NCBI RefSeq assembly: GCF_020532625.1 | Contig: NZ_JAJAUY010000001.1 | Coordinates: 62,001-126,000 of the forward strand | DNA: 64,000 nt | Source: Streptomyces antimicrobicus | GTDB lineage: Bacteria; Actinomycetota; Actinomycetes; Streptomycetales; Streptomycetaceae | Direction of reading: 5' to 3' | In this document: positions 24,821 to 33,202 of the stretch, piece after piece | Layout: every line of letters begins with the position of its first letter | Position numbering within the stretch: the first letter of the stretch is position 1 | The notes under the pieces: generated by a model | Told to the model about the DNA's origin: nothing | What the model saw: only the letters and a program-made list of their open reading frames with translations | The model's database searches: none | Made by a program: the position numbers and the translations under genes

Positions 24821-26521
24821 ATGGACGCTGACGCCATCGAGGAGGGCCGCCGCCGCTGGCAGGCCCGTTACGACAAGGCCCGCAAGCGCGACGCCGACTT
24901 CACCACGCTCTCCGGCGATGCCGTCGACCCGGTCTACGGACCCCGGCCCGGCGACACCTACGAGGGCTTCGAGCGGATCGGCTGGCCGGGCGAGTACCCC
25001 TACACCCGCGGTCTGCACCCCACCGGCTACCGCGGCCGGACCTGGACCATCCGGCAGTTCGCCGGCTTCGGCAACGCCGAGCAGACCAACGAGCGCTACA
25101 AGATGATCCTGGCCGCCGGCGGCGGCGGGCTCTCGGTCGCCTTCGACATGCCCACCCTGATGGGCCGCGACTCCGACGACCCGCGCTCGCTCGGCGAGGT
25201 CGGCCACTGCGGTGTCGCCATCGACTCCGCCGCCGACATGGAGGTCCTCTTCAAGGACATCCCGCTGGGCGACGTCACCACGTCGATGACCATCTCCGGC
25301 CCGGCCGTGCCGGTCTTCTGCATGTACCTGGTGGCCGCCGAGCGGCAGGGCGTCGACCCGGCCGTGCTCAACGGCACGCTCCAGACCGACATCTTCAAGG
25401 AGTACATCGCGCAGAAGGAGTGGATCTTCGGCCCCGAGCCCCACCTGCGCCTCATCGGCGACCTGATGGAGTACTGCGCCCAGGGCATCCCGGCGTACAA
25501 GCCGCTGTCGGTCTCCGGCTACCACATCCGCGAGGCGGGCGCGACGGCCGCGCAGGAGCTCGCGTACACCCTCGCCGACGGTTTCGGCTACGTGGAGCTC
25601 GGCCTGTCCCGCGGCCTGGACGTCGACGTCTTCGCGCCCGGCCTGTCCTTCTTCTTCGACGCGCACGTCGACTTCTTCGAGGAGATCGCCAAGTTCCGCG
25701 CCGCCCGCCGGATCTGGGCGCGCTGGATGAAGGAGGTCTACGGCGCGAAGACGGACAAGGCGCAGTGGCTGCGCTTCCACACCCAGACCGCCGGTGTCTC
25801 GCTGACCGCGCAGCAGCCGTACAACAACGTCGTGCGGACCGCCGTGGAGGCGCTGGCGGCGGTGCTCGGCGGCACCAACTCCCTGCACACCAACGCCCTC
25901 GACGAGACCCTGGCCCTGCCCAGCGAGCAGGCCGCCGAGATCGCGCTGCGCACCCAGCAGGTGCTGATGGAGGAGACCGGCGTCGCCAACGTCGCGGACC
26001 CCCTGGGCGGTTCCTGGTACGTCGAGCAGCTGACGGACCGGATCGAGGCGGACGCGGAGAAGATCTTCGACCAGATCAAGGAGCGCGGCCTGCGCGCCCA
26101 CCCCGACGGCCGCCACCCCATCGGCCCGATCACCTCGGGCATCCTGCGCGGCATCGAGGACGGCTGGTTCACCGGGGAGATCGCCGAGTCGGCCTTCCAG
26201 TACCAGCGGGCGCTGGAGAAGGGCGACAAGCGGGTGGTCGGCGTCAACGTCCACCACGGCTCGGTCACCGGTGACCTGGAGATCCTGCGGGTCAGCCACG
26301 AGGTCGAGTGGGAGCAGGTCCGGGTGCTCGGCGAGCGCAAGGGCCGCCGGGACGAGGCACGGGTCACCGCCTCGCTGGAGAAGATGCTGGCCGCCGCCCG
26401 GGACGGCTCCAACATGATCCCGGCCATGCTGGACGCCGTACGGGCCGAGGCCACCCTCGGCGAGATCTGCAACGCCCTGCGGGACGAGTGGGGCACGTAC
26501 ACGGAGCCCGCGGGCTTCTGA
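24821..26521 (+). CDS. icmA: Isobutyryl-CoA mutase large subunit IcmA
   Basis: Adenosylcobalamin-dependent mutase subunit of 566 residues interconverting isobutyryl-CoA and n-butyryl-CoA, together with a separate small B12-binding subunit (IcmB) not in this window. Length and start ([20 protein letters not shown]) match IcmA rather than the methylmalonyl-CoA mutase large chain of over 700 residues. Diagnostic residues fit: Phe80 in TIRQFAGFG and Gln198 in KEYIAQKEW, where methylmalonyl-CoA mutase has Tyr and Arg. The TIM-barrel core is complete and no C-terminal B12 domain is present. Valine catabolism and polyketide precursor supply are the family roles. A 24-bp palindrome covers the promoter and a terminator follows. 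Confidence 0.95.
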   Translation: MDADAIEEGRRRWQARYDKARKRDADFTTLSGDAVDPVYGPRPGDTYEGFERIGWPGEYPYTRGLHPTGYRGRTWTIRQFAGFGNAEQTNERYKMILAAGGGGLSVAFDMPTLMGRDSDDPRSLGEVGHCGVAIDSAADMEVLFKDIPLGDVTTSMTISGPAVPVFCMYLVAAERQGVDPAVLNGTLQTDIFKEYIAQKEWIFGPEPHLRLIGDLMEYCAQGIPAYKPLSVSGYHIREAGATAAQELAYTLADGFGYVELGLSRGLDVDVFAPGLSFFFDAHVDFFEEIAKFRAARRIWARWMKEVYGAKTDKAQWLRFHTQTAGVSLTAQQPYNNVVRTAVEALAAVLGGTNSLHTNALDETLALPSEQAAEIALRTQQVLMEETGVANVADPLGGSWYVEQLTDRIEADAEKIFDQIKERGLRAHPDGRHPIGPITSGILRGIEDGWFTGEIAESAFQYQRALEKGDKRVVGVNVHHGSVTGDLEILRVSHEVEWEQVRVLGERKGRRDEARVTASLEKMLAAARDGSNMIPAMLDAVRAEATLGEICNALRDEWGTYTEPAGF

Positions 26522-26532
26522 CGTCCCCGACG

Positions 26533-26562
26533 GGGGCCGGTCGCGCCGACGCGACCGGCCCC
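26533..26562. terminator. Terminator downstream of icmA
   Basis: Perfect 13-bp stem, GGGGCCGGTCGCG at 26533-26545 with complement at 26550-26562 and a 4-nt loop, 12 bp after the icmA stop. It lies between convergent genes. Confidence 0.8.
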
Positions 26563-26631
26563 TTCGCGTCCCCGTGCCGTCCTTCAGAAGCCCCCGCGCG
26601 CGCCTTCGCGGCCCGCCCCGGCGCGTCGTCC

Positions 26632-27270
26632 CTACGCCGCCGAGCCCTGGAGCCCGTGCATCAGCAGGGCGGTGAAGGTGGCCACCCACAGCTGGTCCAC
26701 CGGCTCCGCGCTGACCAGCGCCCGGTGGACCACCGTGCCCGCGATGACGTCGAAGATCAGGTCGGTGGTGCGGCAGGCGAGTTCCTCGTCGGCCTCGTAC
26801 GGCAGCTCGCCGCGGGCCTGGGCGCGTTCGCGGCCGAGCACGACGAGACGTTTCTGCCGGTCCACGATCGCCGACCGGATCCGGTCGCGCAGCGCGTCGT
26901 CCCGGGTGGACTCGGCGACCACCGCCATCAGAGCCGTCCGCGCCTCGGGGCGGCGCAGCAGCTCGGCGAACTGCAGCACCACGTACTCGACGTCCGCCTC
27001 CAGCGAGCCCCGGTCGGGCAGTTCCAAGGTGTCGAAGAGCTCGGCCACGGCGTCCACGACCAGCTCGTTCTTGCCCGCCCAGCGCCGGTAGAGGGTGGTC
27101 TTGGCGACACCGGCGCGGGCCGAGACGTCGCCCATGGTCAGCTTCGACCAGCCCAGTTCGCACAACGCGTCCCGGGTGGCGGCCAGGATCGCGGCGTCCG
27201 CCTCGGCGCTGCGCGGGCGGCCGGTGCGCCCAGAAGCGGAGCCTGATGTTCCGGAACGTGCGTGTCGCAT
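26632..27270 (-). CDS. TetR family transcriptional regulator
   Basis: TetR repressor of 212 residues. The HTH is AILAATRDALCELGWSKLTMGDVSARAGVAKTTLYRRW with the hallmark TLYRRW. The C-terminal ligand domain (EADVEYVVLQFAELLRRPEARTALMAVV) is of the large TetR_C type and ends LLMHGLQGSAA. A ragged Ser/Gly/Arg-rich N-terminus precedes the HTH. Its promoter region holds TACCCGCCAGTA, also found before the DUF6230 operon 1.4 kb away. It may therefore control that envelope operon, itself, or icmA. Confidence 0.92.
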   Translation of the reverse strand: MRHARSGTSGSASGRTGRPRSAEADAAILAATRDALCELGWSKLTMGDVSARAGVAKTTLYRRWAGKNELVVDAVAELFDTLELPDRGSLEADVEYVVLQFAELLRRPEARTALMAVVAESTRDDALRDRIRSAIVDRQKRLVVLGRERAQARGELPYEADEELACRTTDLIFDVIAGTVVHRALVSAEPVDQLWVATFTALLMHGLQGSAA

Positions 27271-27279
27271 GGCGCGACC

Positions 27280-27301
27280 ATACCCGCCAGTAGCCTGGCG
27301 G
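27280..27301. promoter_or_regulatory. Putative TetR operator at the tetR promoter
   Basis: TACCCGCCAGTA (27281-27292), overlapped by the dyad CCGCCAG-4-CTGGCGG (27284-27301), 10-31 bp upstream of the regulator start. The 12-mer recurs exactly at 28702-28713. Confidence 0.6.
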
Positions 27302-27509
27302 CCAGTGACGCGCGGCACTGTGGGCGAGATCACGGGGCGCTCGGGCCGGCGCCGAGTTACGCTACGGCTCGTAGCGTAAGAGCGACAACCACGCATCAGC
27401 TACGGGCGCCAGGTGGGGACCCGGCGCCGCACCACCGGCCGTGCCGAGTGGCGGGGGATTTTCCGGCGATCTTTTTCGCCGACGCGCGCGAACGGGGGAG
27501 GATGTACGC

Positions 27510-28478
27510 ATGCAGCCCAGAAACATGTCCATGAGCGGCGTCGTCGACCTCGCCGCGGTGAAGGCGGCCGGCGAGGCCAAGGCCAAGGCCGAGCAGGCGC
27601 GCGCGCAGGCCGCGCGGCAGGGTGGCGGTGCCCCCGGCGCGGTGCCGCCCGAGGCGCTCGTCCTCACCCTCGACGAGGCCGGCTTCGAAGACGCGCTCCA
27701 GATGTCCGCCGAGGTGCCGGTGGTCATCGCCTTCTGGTCCGAGCGGTCCCCGGCGAGCAAGGAGCTCGCCGGCCTGCTGGAGCGGCTCGCCGTCGAGGCG
27801 GCCGGCCGCTACGTGCTGGCCAAGGTCGACGTGGACGCCAGCCCCCTGCTGGTGCAGCAGTTCGGCATCCAGGGCATCCCGGCCGTCTTCGCCGTGGTCG
27901 CCGGCCAGGCGCTGCCGCTGTTCCAGGGCTCCGCGCCCGAGGACCAGGTCCGCGACACCCTCGACCAGCTCGTGCAGATCGCCGAGCAGCGCTTCGGCAT
28001 CACCGGGCTCGTGGTGGACGCCGCGGCCGGCACCGGGGCCCCGGCCGCCGCGCCGCCCGGGCCGCACGACGCCCTGCTGGAGGCGGCGATGACCGCGCTG
28101 GACGCCGGCGACCTGGCCGGCGCCGTCCAGGCGTACAAGAACGTGCTCGCCGAGGACCCCGGCCATGCCGAGGCCAAACTGGGCCTGGCCCAGGCGGAGT
28201 TGCTCCAGCGCGTCCAGGGTGTGGACCCGCAGGCCGTGCGCGCCGCGGCCGCCGCGGACCCCAAGGACGCCGCCGCCCAGATCGCTGCGGCCGACCTGGA
28301 CCTGGTGGGCGGTCACGTCGAGGACGCCTTCGGCCGGCTGGTGGACACGGTGCGCGTCACGTTCGGTGACGACCGCGACACCGTACGGCTGCGCCTGCTG
28401 GAACTGTTCGAGATCGTCGGCGCCGAGGACCCGCGGGTCGTCAAGGCGCGCACGGCCCTGGCGCGGGTGCTCTTCTAG
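27510..28478 (+). CDS. Thioredoxin-like TPR protein (CnoX/YbbN type)
   Basis: Cytoplasmic protein of 322 residues. Residues 50-160 form a thioredoxin fold (LVLTLDEAGFEDAL, VPVVIAFWSERSPASKEL, LAKVDVDASPLLVQQFGIQGIPAVFAV), but the active-site CxxC is replaced by S77-E-R-S80, so it cannot do disulfide chemistry. From about 190 it has TPR-like helices (HDALLEAAMTALDAGDLAGAVQAYKNVL). This architecture matches the CnoX/YbbN holdase family, which assists GroEL; no CxC is visible. The ATG follows a strong GGGGGAGGA ribosome site. Regulation is not evident. A hairpin at 28529 follows. Confidence 0.9.
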   Translation: MQPRNMSMSGVVDLAAVKAAGEAKAKAEQARAQAARQGGGAPGAVPPEALVLTLDEAGFEDALQMSAEVPVVIAFWSERSPASKELAGLLERLAVEAAGRYVLAKVDVDASPLLVQQFGIQGIPAVFAVVAGQALPLFQGSAPEDQVRDTLDQLVQIAEQRFGITGLVVDAAAGTGAPAAAPPGPHDALLEAAMTALDAGDLAGAVQAYKNVLAEDPGHAEAKLGLAQAELLQRVQGVDPQAVRAAAAADPKDAAAQIAAADLDLVGGHVEDAFGRLVDTVRVTFGDDRDTVRLRLLELFEIVGAEDPRVVKARTALARVLF

Positions 28479-28528
28479 GGCCCGCCCCGGCGCCCACGGG
28501 CATCCGTCGATCTGTTGACACGGAGATA

Positions 28529-28574
28529 AACAGCGGCCGCTCTTTGCCAAAACTTGGTAATGGCGGCCGCTGTT
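28529..28574. terminator. Long hairpin after the thioredoxin-TPR gene
   Basis: Arms AACAGCGGCCGC (28529-28540) and GCGGCCGCTGTT (28563-28574) are perfect. Inside, TTGCCAA and TTGGTAA pair again with one G-U, leaving a tiny AAC loop, so about 46 nt fold almost completely. It lies 50 bp after the stop at 28478 and has no U tract. It is best read as a terminator, though its AT-rich inner stem and nearby operator also allow a regulatory role. Confidence 0.65.
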
Positions 28575-28585
28575 ACTCGCAGTAA
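28572..28585. promoter_or_regulatory. Operator-like site A upstream of the DUF6230 operon
   Basis: GTTACTCGCAGTAA, with arms TTACT and AGTAA about a 3-bp centre. It resembles site B at 28699-28716 and the TetR gene site at 27280, and overlaps the right base of the preceding hairpin. Confidence 0.45.
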
Positions 28586-28698
28586 ATCGAACCCCTGGAT
28601 CTGTCGGGTTCCTCCCTCCTTCCGCCGATCTGTCATGGCCCTCGGTGACACCCTGCGTGCCCGAGCCGAGCCTCGCGATCGAGCTGCGGTTATCCAGC

Positions 28699-28716
28699 CG
28701 TTACCCGCCAGTAACG
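28699..28716. promoter_or_regulatory. Operator-like site B upstream of the DUF6230 operon
   Basis: CGTTAC-CCGCCA-GTAACG, a perfect 6-bp-arm inverted repeat containing TACCCGCCAGTA, the same 12-mer as in the TetR gene promoter. A weak -35-like TTGTGC (28724-28729) lies just downstream. Confidence 0.6.
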
Positions 28717-29057
28717 AACCCCCTTGTGCCCCGGCCCCGAATGGACCACGATCGGCCACGCTCGGTCCGTCCCGCAGAGCCGCTCACCCGGAACCGCGGA
28801 CGGGTCCCCACCGGGCCGGTCGGTGGCCACGGGCACCGGCCGTGGACAGGGGGGTCTCTGCCACACCTGGCAGGGCCTGTCCTCCAGGTTGCGCGGACGC
28901 GTGGCCCAGTGGTTGTCGCTCGGGGGTGATCGCCGGTGTACCTGACGCGGATCCGCGCCACGGCCGCCGTCGCTCCTTCCCGAGGACGTAGCACTTCTCC
29001 CATCCCAGGACGGGCAGGGCCCGGACCGGAGATGTACGTCCGAGAAGGAGGAACAAC

Positions 29058-29699
29058 ATGAATTCCCAGGTTCGTGGCGGGACCAGATGGAAGCGCTTCG
29101 CGCTCGTCATGGTGCCCAGCATCGCGGCCACCGCCGCGGTCGGTGTGGGTCTGGCGCAGGGCGCGCTCGCGGCGTCCTTCAGCGTGTCCGGCCAGGACTT
29201 CAAGGTGCGCGCCGACGAACTCGTCGGTCAGGACCTGATCCAGTACGGCGGGATCGCCGAGGGGCACAGCCTGAAGGGTGACGCGCAGCACCACCCGGTC
29301 ACCATCTCCGGCTTCCGCGAAGCCAAGATCACCAACATGTGCCAGTCCCTGGTCACCCCGGTGCCCGGCATCGGCAACATCACCCTGAAGCTGCAGACGG
29401 GCCACAAGGGCCGTCCGGCGGTCGCCCAGAACATCTACCTGGACGTCGCCGAGCTCGACGCGGACGCCAAGTTCGAGCAGCTCGACATCGGTGTCGCGGT
29501 GGGCGACCAGAGCCACGCCACCAAGCCGCAGCCCGGCACGGTCACGAGCCCGTTCGCGTTCTCGCAGCGCGCCAAGACGGCGACGCTGACGAACGTGCGC
29601 CAGAAGGCCTGGGCGACGACGGCGGGTACCTTCACCCTGCCCGACCTCAAGCTGCGCCTGCTCAGCGGCGACCAGCCGTGCTACGAGGACGAGAAGTAA
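29058..29699 (+). CDS. DUF6230 family exported protein
   Basis: Protein of 213 residues of a Streptomyces-centred family, function unknown (older annotations say cholesterol esterase, without support from the sequence). The N-terminus TRWKRFALVMVPSIAATAAVGVGLAQGALAASF is an Arg/Lys-led hydrophobic segment ending ALAAS, i.e. a signal peptide or anchor. The remainder is beta-rich with two Cys (NMCQSL, QPCYED) that could form a disulfide outside the cell. Strong ribosome site GAGAAGGAGG. First gene of a three-gene operon. The DUF number is from memory. Confidence 0.85.
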   Translation: MNSQVRGGTRWKRFALVMVPSIAATAAVGVGLAQGALAASFSVSGQDFKVRADELVGQDLIQYGGIAEGHSLKGDAQHHPVTISGFREAKITNMCQSLVTPVPGIGNITLKLQTGHKGRPAVAQNIYLDVAELDADAKFEQLDIGVAVGDQSHATKPQPGTVTSPFAFSQRAKTATLTNVRQKAWATTAGTFTLPDLKLRLLSGDQPCYEDEK

Positions 29700-29809
29700 T
29701 CCGTCCCCGTGTTGCTTGACCGGCCGGGCGGGCGGCACTGTCGTCCGTCCGCCCGTCCGGGCGCGACACCGAAGTTCTCCGTACCACCGTTTCCAGGGAG
29801 CTGTTGTCC

Positions 29810-30343
29810 ATGAACCCCCAGGCCCCGGTTAACGCCGCTGACGACCACTGGCTCACCGTGGTGTACTACCGCTTCCACTCCTGGACGGGCAAGCGGCCGT
29901 TCTGGGCCGGGCTGTTCACCCTGATCGCCGGTGCGCCGATCATCTACTTCCCGTTCGGCGACACGCGACTGGCCAACGTCTCGGTGACGCTCGCCACCAC
30001 GACCGGCTCCGGCTCGCTGATCATCGGGATCCTGCTGATCACCCTCGGCCTCGCGCTCTGGTTCCAGCAGGCGATCCGGGTCTTCGCGGGGGTCGCCGCG
30101 ATCCTGCTCGGCCTGGTCTCGCTGCCGCTGTCCAACCTCGGCGGCTGGGGTCTCGGCCTGATCTGCGCACTCGTCGGCGGCAGCCTCGCGCTGTCCTGGG
30201 CGCCCGGCAGGCCCGCGGCGCCGGAGGCCGGCGCACCGACCCTGGCGGCGACCGCGGCGGTTCCCGCCCCGCGGGAGACGGAGACCGGCTACGCGACCGA
30301 GACGACTGCCCACGCCGATGGCGGGAGGAACAGTGCGGGGTGA
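29810..30343 (+). CDS. DUF6114 family membrane protein
   Basis: Membrane protein of 177 residues with three or four hydrophobic segments: FWAGLFTLIAGAPIIYF, SLIIGILLITLGLALWF, VFAGVAAILLGLVSLPL and LGLICALVGGSLALSW, then a polar cytoplasmic tail. The start is ATG 29810 (AGGGAG 9 bases upstream); the TTG two codons earlier is too close to that site. It lies 110 bp after the DUF6230 gene and overlaps the next start, so the operon is coupled. In relatives DUF6230 and DUF6114 genes occur side by side. Function unknown. Confidence 0.86.
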   Translation: MNPQAPVNAADDHWLTVVYYRFHSWTGKRPFWAGLFTLIAGAPIIYFPFGDTRLANVSVTLATTTGSGSLIIGILLITLGLALWFQQAIRVFAGVAAILLGLVSLPLSNLGGWGLGLICALVGGSLALSWAPGRPAAPEAGAPTLAATAAVPAPRETETGYATETTAHADGGRNSAG

Positions 30344-31637
30344 CCAGACGCAGGCGGCCGAGTCCGCTCCTGGCGACGAGTCCCGTGGTACGAAGGGCCC
30401 GCGGCACGCGGCGCCCAGGAAGTCGCTGCTGACCAAGTTCCACATACCCGTCGGCAGGACCATGGCCCTGGCGGCGATGCCGACGGCCGTGTTCGTCGGG
30501 ATGGGCATGGCCCCCAAGCTGGCCGTCGCCGACGACAAGGAGATCCCGTTCCTGCCCGGACCGTGCGTGACGCGCTCCGACGGTCCCACGGAATCGGCCT
30601 CCCCCTCGCCCTCGACGTCGCCGTCCACGACCCCGTCCCCGCAGGCCTCGCCCGGCGCGAAGCCCTCGCCGGGCGCGTCCCCCAAGGCCTCGACCTCACC
30701 CGGGCCCACCGTGTCCCCGTCGGCGCCCAAGCCGGGCACGCCGCCCACCGGGCAGCAGGCGGCCCCGGCCGCGGCGCCCACGGCCACGCCGAGCGCGGGC
30801 CGGACGACCAACCCGCTCGACCCGCTGGGCGTCGGTGACGCGCTGCGCGACCTGTTCGGCGGCCTCGGCAAGCCCGCCACCGGCACGCCGGGCACCCCCG
30901 CCCCCACGGCCCCCGCCCCGGCCCCGTCCGGCACGGCCACTCCCGCGCCCGGGACCTCCACCCCGGCCAAGGAGCCGGCGAAGGACCCGGTCAAGGACCC
31001 GGCGGCGGACGCCATCCGCGAGGCGGCGAAGAAGGCCGGCGTCAAGGTCGAGGAGCTGCCGCAGGACGTCAAGGACACGGCCACCGAGCCGAAGGACGAG
31101 ACGGGCGCCAAGGACGGCGAGAAGGACGCGGACGCCGACGGCAAGCAGCCCTTCCCCTGCCCGACCCTGGACGCCGAGGCCCTCGCCAACGCCCAGCTGG
31201 AGGCGGGCATCCCGGCCCTGCCCGACGAGCCCTGGTACCTGGACAGCAGCCTGCTGACCCTCTACGGCCTGGACTACGAGGGCATCGTCGAGGTGAGGAC
31301 CGGCTCCGGCAAGGTCAAGAAGGTCCTGAAGTTCACGGCCGACTCGCTCGACATCAAGGACCTGTACCAGACCGTCGGCAAGGGGCAGAACATCGCGCAC
31401 CTGAAGTCCCGGCCCGGCTCGACGTCGAAGATCCGCGGCGGCAAGGTCACGATGTACACCGAGTCGCTCAAGGGCAACCTCTTCGGGCTGATCCCGATCG
31501 AGTTCAGCCCGACCAGCCCGCCGCCGCTGAACGTGCCCTTCGCGTTCTTCACGGACGTCAAGGTCGTCCAGGCCGGCCAGTTCGGCGGCACCCTGACCGT
31601 CCCGGGCCTGAAGAACTACATCGGCCCGCCGGAGTAG
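30333..31637 (+). CDS. Pro/Ser/Thr-rich envelope protein of the DUF6230-DUF6114 operon
   Basis: Protein of 434 residues, not recognised as a known enzyme. GTG 30333 was chosen because GGAGG lies 4 bases upstream; it overlaps the DUF6114 stop. Residues 1-60 carry a basic segment and a hydrophobic stretch (ALAAMPTAVFVGMGMAPKLAVA), a likely signal or anchor. Residues 80-260 are a disordered linker rich in Pro, Ser, Thr and Lys that could span peptidoglycan. The C-terminal domain, about 170 residues (KVKKVLKFTADSLDIKDLYQ, VTMYTESLKGNLFGLIPIEF), is beta-rich and resembles the DUF6230 body. Third gene of the operon, followed by a strong terminator. Confidence 0.85.
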   Translation: MRGDQTQAAESAPGDESRGTKGPRHAAPRKSLLTKFHIPVGRTMALAAMPTAVFVGMGMAPKLAVADDKEIPFLPGPCVTRSDGPTESASPSPSTSPSTTPSPQASPGAKPSPGASPKASTSPGPTVSPSAPKPGTPPTGQQAAPAAAPTATPSAGRTTNPLDPLGVGDALRDLFGGLGKPATGTPGTPAPTAPAPAPSGTATPAPGTSTPAKEPAKDPVKDPAADAIREAAKKAGVKVEELPQDVKDTATEPKDETGAKDGEKDADADGKQPFPCPTLDAEALANAQLEAGIPALPDEPWYLDSSLLTLYGLDYEGIVEVRTGSGKVKKVLKFTADSLDIKDLYQTVGKGQNIAHLKSRPGSTSKIRGGKVTMYTESLKGNLFGLIPIEFSPTSPPPLNVPFAFFTDVKVVQAGQFGGTLTVPGLKNYIGPPE

Positions 31638-31651
31638 CCCGCCCGTGCGTA

Positions 31652-31695
31652 CGGGAGCGGCCCGCACCCCCTGCGAGGGGTGCGGGCCGCTCCCG
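31652..31695. terminator. Bidirectional terminator between the envelope operon and pyk
   Basis: Perfect 19-bp stem (31652-31670 with 31677-31695; arm CGGGAGCGGCCCGCACCCC) and a 6-nt loop, between convergent stops at 31637 and 31713. Confidence 0.9.
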
Positions 31696-31712
31696 CTGTG
31701 CGGTACGGACGA

Positions 31713-33140
31713 CTAGCCCTGGGTTCCGCCCAGGTGGTGGACGCGGACCATGTTGGTCGTGCCCGGCACACCGGGGGGCGAACCGGCCGTGATGATCATC
31801 GTGTCGCCGGCGTTGTAGCGGCCGAGCTTGACCATCTCGGCGTCCACGAGGTCGACCATCGCGTCGGTGTTGTCCACGTGCGGGACGACGTACGACTCCA
31901 CGCCCCAGCTCAAGGTCAGCTGGTTGCGGGTGTTGACGTCCGTGGTGAACGCGACGATCGGCTGGACCGCGCGGTAGCGCGACAGGCGGCGGGCGGTGTC
32001 ACCGGACTGGGTGAAGGCGATCAGTGCCTTGCCGTCCAGGAAGTCCGCGATCTCGCACGCGGCGCGGGCGACGGAACCGCCCTGGGTGCGCGGCTTCTTG
32101 CCCGGCACCAGCGGCTGGAGGCCCTTGGAGAGCAGCTCCTCCTCGGCCGCCGCGACGATCTTGGACATCGTCTTGACGGTCTCGATCGGGTACTGGCCGA
32201 CCGAGGACTCGGCGGACAGCATGACCGCGTCGGCGCCGTCCAGGATGGCGTTGGCGACGTCGGAGGCCTCGGCGCGGGTCGGCCGGGAGTTGGTGATCAT
32301 CGACTCCATCATCTGGGTGGCGACGATGACCGGCTTGGCGTTGCGGCGGCACATCTCGATGAGCCGCTTCTGGACCATCGGGACCTTCTCCAGCGGGTAC
32401 TCGACGGCCAGGTCGCCACGGGCGACCATGACGGCGTCGAAGGCGCTGACCACGGCCTCCATGTTCTCGACGGCCTGGGGCTTCTCCACCTTGGCGATGA
32501 CGGGGACCCGGCGGCCCTCCTCGTCCATGACCCGGTGGACGTCCTTGACGTCGTTGGCGTCGCGGACGAAGGACAGGGCGACCATGTCGCAGCCCATCCG
32601 CAGGGCGAAGCGGAGGTCTTCCTTGTCCTTCTCGGACAGGGCGGGGACGTTCACCGCGGCACCGGGCAGGTTGATGCCCTTGTGGTCCGAGATGACACCG
32701 CCCTCGATGACGATGGTCCGCACCCGGGGTCCCTCGACCTCGGTGACCCGCAGCTCGACGTTGCCGTCGTTGATCAGGACCTGGTCGCCCTTGGCGACGT
32801 CGCCCGGCAGACCCTTGTACGTGGTGCCGCAGATGGACTTGTCACCCGGGACGTCCTCGGTGGTGATGGTGAACTCGTCACCGCGCACCAGCTCGACCGG
32901 GCCCTCGGCGAAGGTCTCCAGGCGGATCTTCGGACCCTGGAGGTCGGCGAGCACACCCACCGCGCGGCCGGTGTCCTCCGCGGCCTTGCGGACGCGGTCG
33001 TACCGCTCCTGGTGCTCTGCCTGGGATCCGTGGCTGAAGTTGAAACGGGCCACGTTCATGCCTGCCTCGATGAGCGCTTTCAGCTGCTCATAGGAGTCGA
33101 CGGCGGGGCCCAGCGTGCAGACGATTTTGGAACGGCGCAT
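31713..33140 (-). CDS. pyk: Pyruvate kinase
   Basis: Glycolytic pyruvate kinase of 475 residues (phosphoenolpyruvate + ADP to pyruvate + ATP), cytoplasmic, normally a tetramer. Motifs: SKIVCTLGPAVDSYEQL, ARFNFSHGS, LADLQGPKIRLE, IAKVEKPQAVENMEAV, the VMVARGDLAVEYPLEKVP catalytic loop and QMMESMI. The C-terminal allosteric domain is complete. It has no Shine-Dalgarno site; a TAGGAT -10 box ends 8 bases before the ATG, so the mRNA is leaderless or almost so. It lies downstream of ackA (62-bp gap) on the same strand. It matches one of the two S. coelicolor isozymes (SCO5423) in position. Confidence 0.96.
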   Translation of the reverse strand: MRRSKIVCTLGPAVDSYEQLKALIEAGMNVARFNFSHGSQAEHQERYDRVRKAAEDTGRAVGVLADLQGPKIRLETFAEGPVELVRGDEFTITTEDVPGDKSICGTTYKGLPGDVAKGDQVLINDGNVELRVTEVEGPRVRTIVIEGGVISDHKGINLPGAAVNVPALSEKDKEDLRFALRMGCDMVALSFVRDANDVKDVHRVMDEEGRRVPVIAKVEKPQAVENMEAVVSAFDAVMVARGDLAVEYPLEKVPMVQKRLIEMCRRNAKPVIVATQMMESMITNSRPTRAEASDVANAILDGADAVMLSAESSVGQYPIETVKTMSKIVAAAEEELLSKGLQPLVPGKKPRTQGGSVARAACEIADFLDGKALIAFTQSGDTARRLSRYRAVQPIVAFTTDVNTRNQLTLSWGVESYVVPHVDNTDAMVDLVDAEMVKLGRYNAGDTMIITAGSPPGVPGTTNMVRVHHLGGTQG

Positions 33141-33147
33141 GAAGCGG

Positions 33148-33176
33148 ATCCTATCCGTTTGTTTCGTAGCGGAATA
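33148..33176 (-). promoter_or_regulatory. Promoter of pyk
   Basis: On the minus strand TATTCC (33171-33176) and TAGGAT (33148-33153) are 17 bp apart. The short distance to the ATG at 33140 predicts a leaderless transcript. Confidence 0.5.
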
Positions 33177-33202
33177 TTCCGTCTGGTGGAAAGTCCAAGT
33201 GG

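Larger units (their letters stand above)
28479..29057. other. 579-bp intergenic region upstream of the envelope operon
   Basis: No convincing coding region or RNA gene is seen. It contains a long hairpin (28529-28574), two operator-like repeats (28572-28585, 28699-28716), a TTGACA at 28515-28520 without a matched -10 box, several weaker hairpins between 28780 and 28900, and a strong ribosome site (AAGGAGG) just before the ATG at 29058. Confidence 0.6.

Noticed and set aside
28515..28520. Consensus TTGACA -35 box before the envelope operon
   Set aside because: No -10 box lies at a 16-19 bp distance; the bases there belong to the hairpin at 28529-28574.
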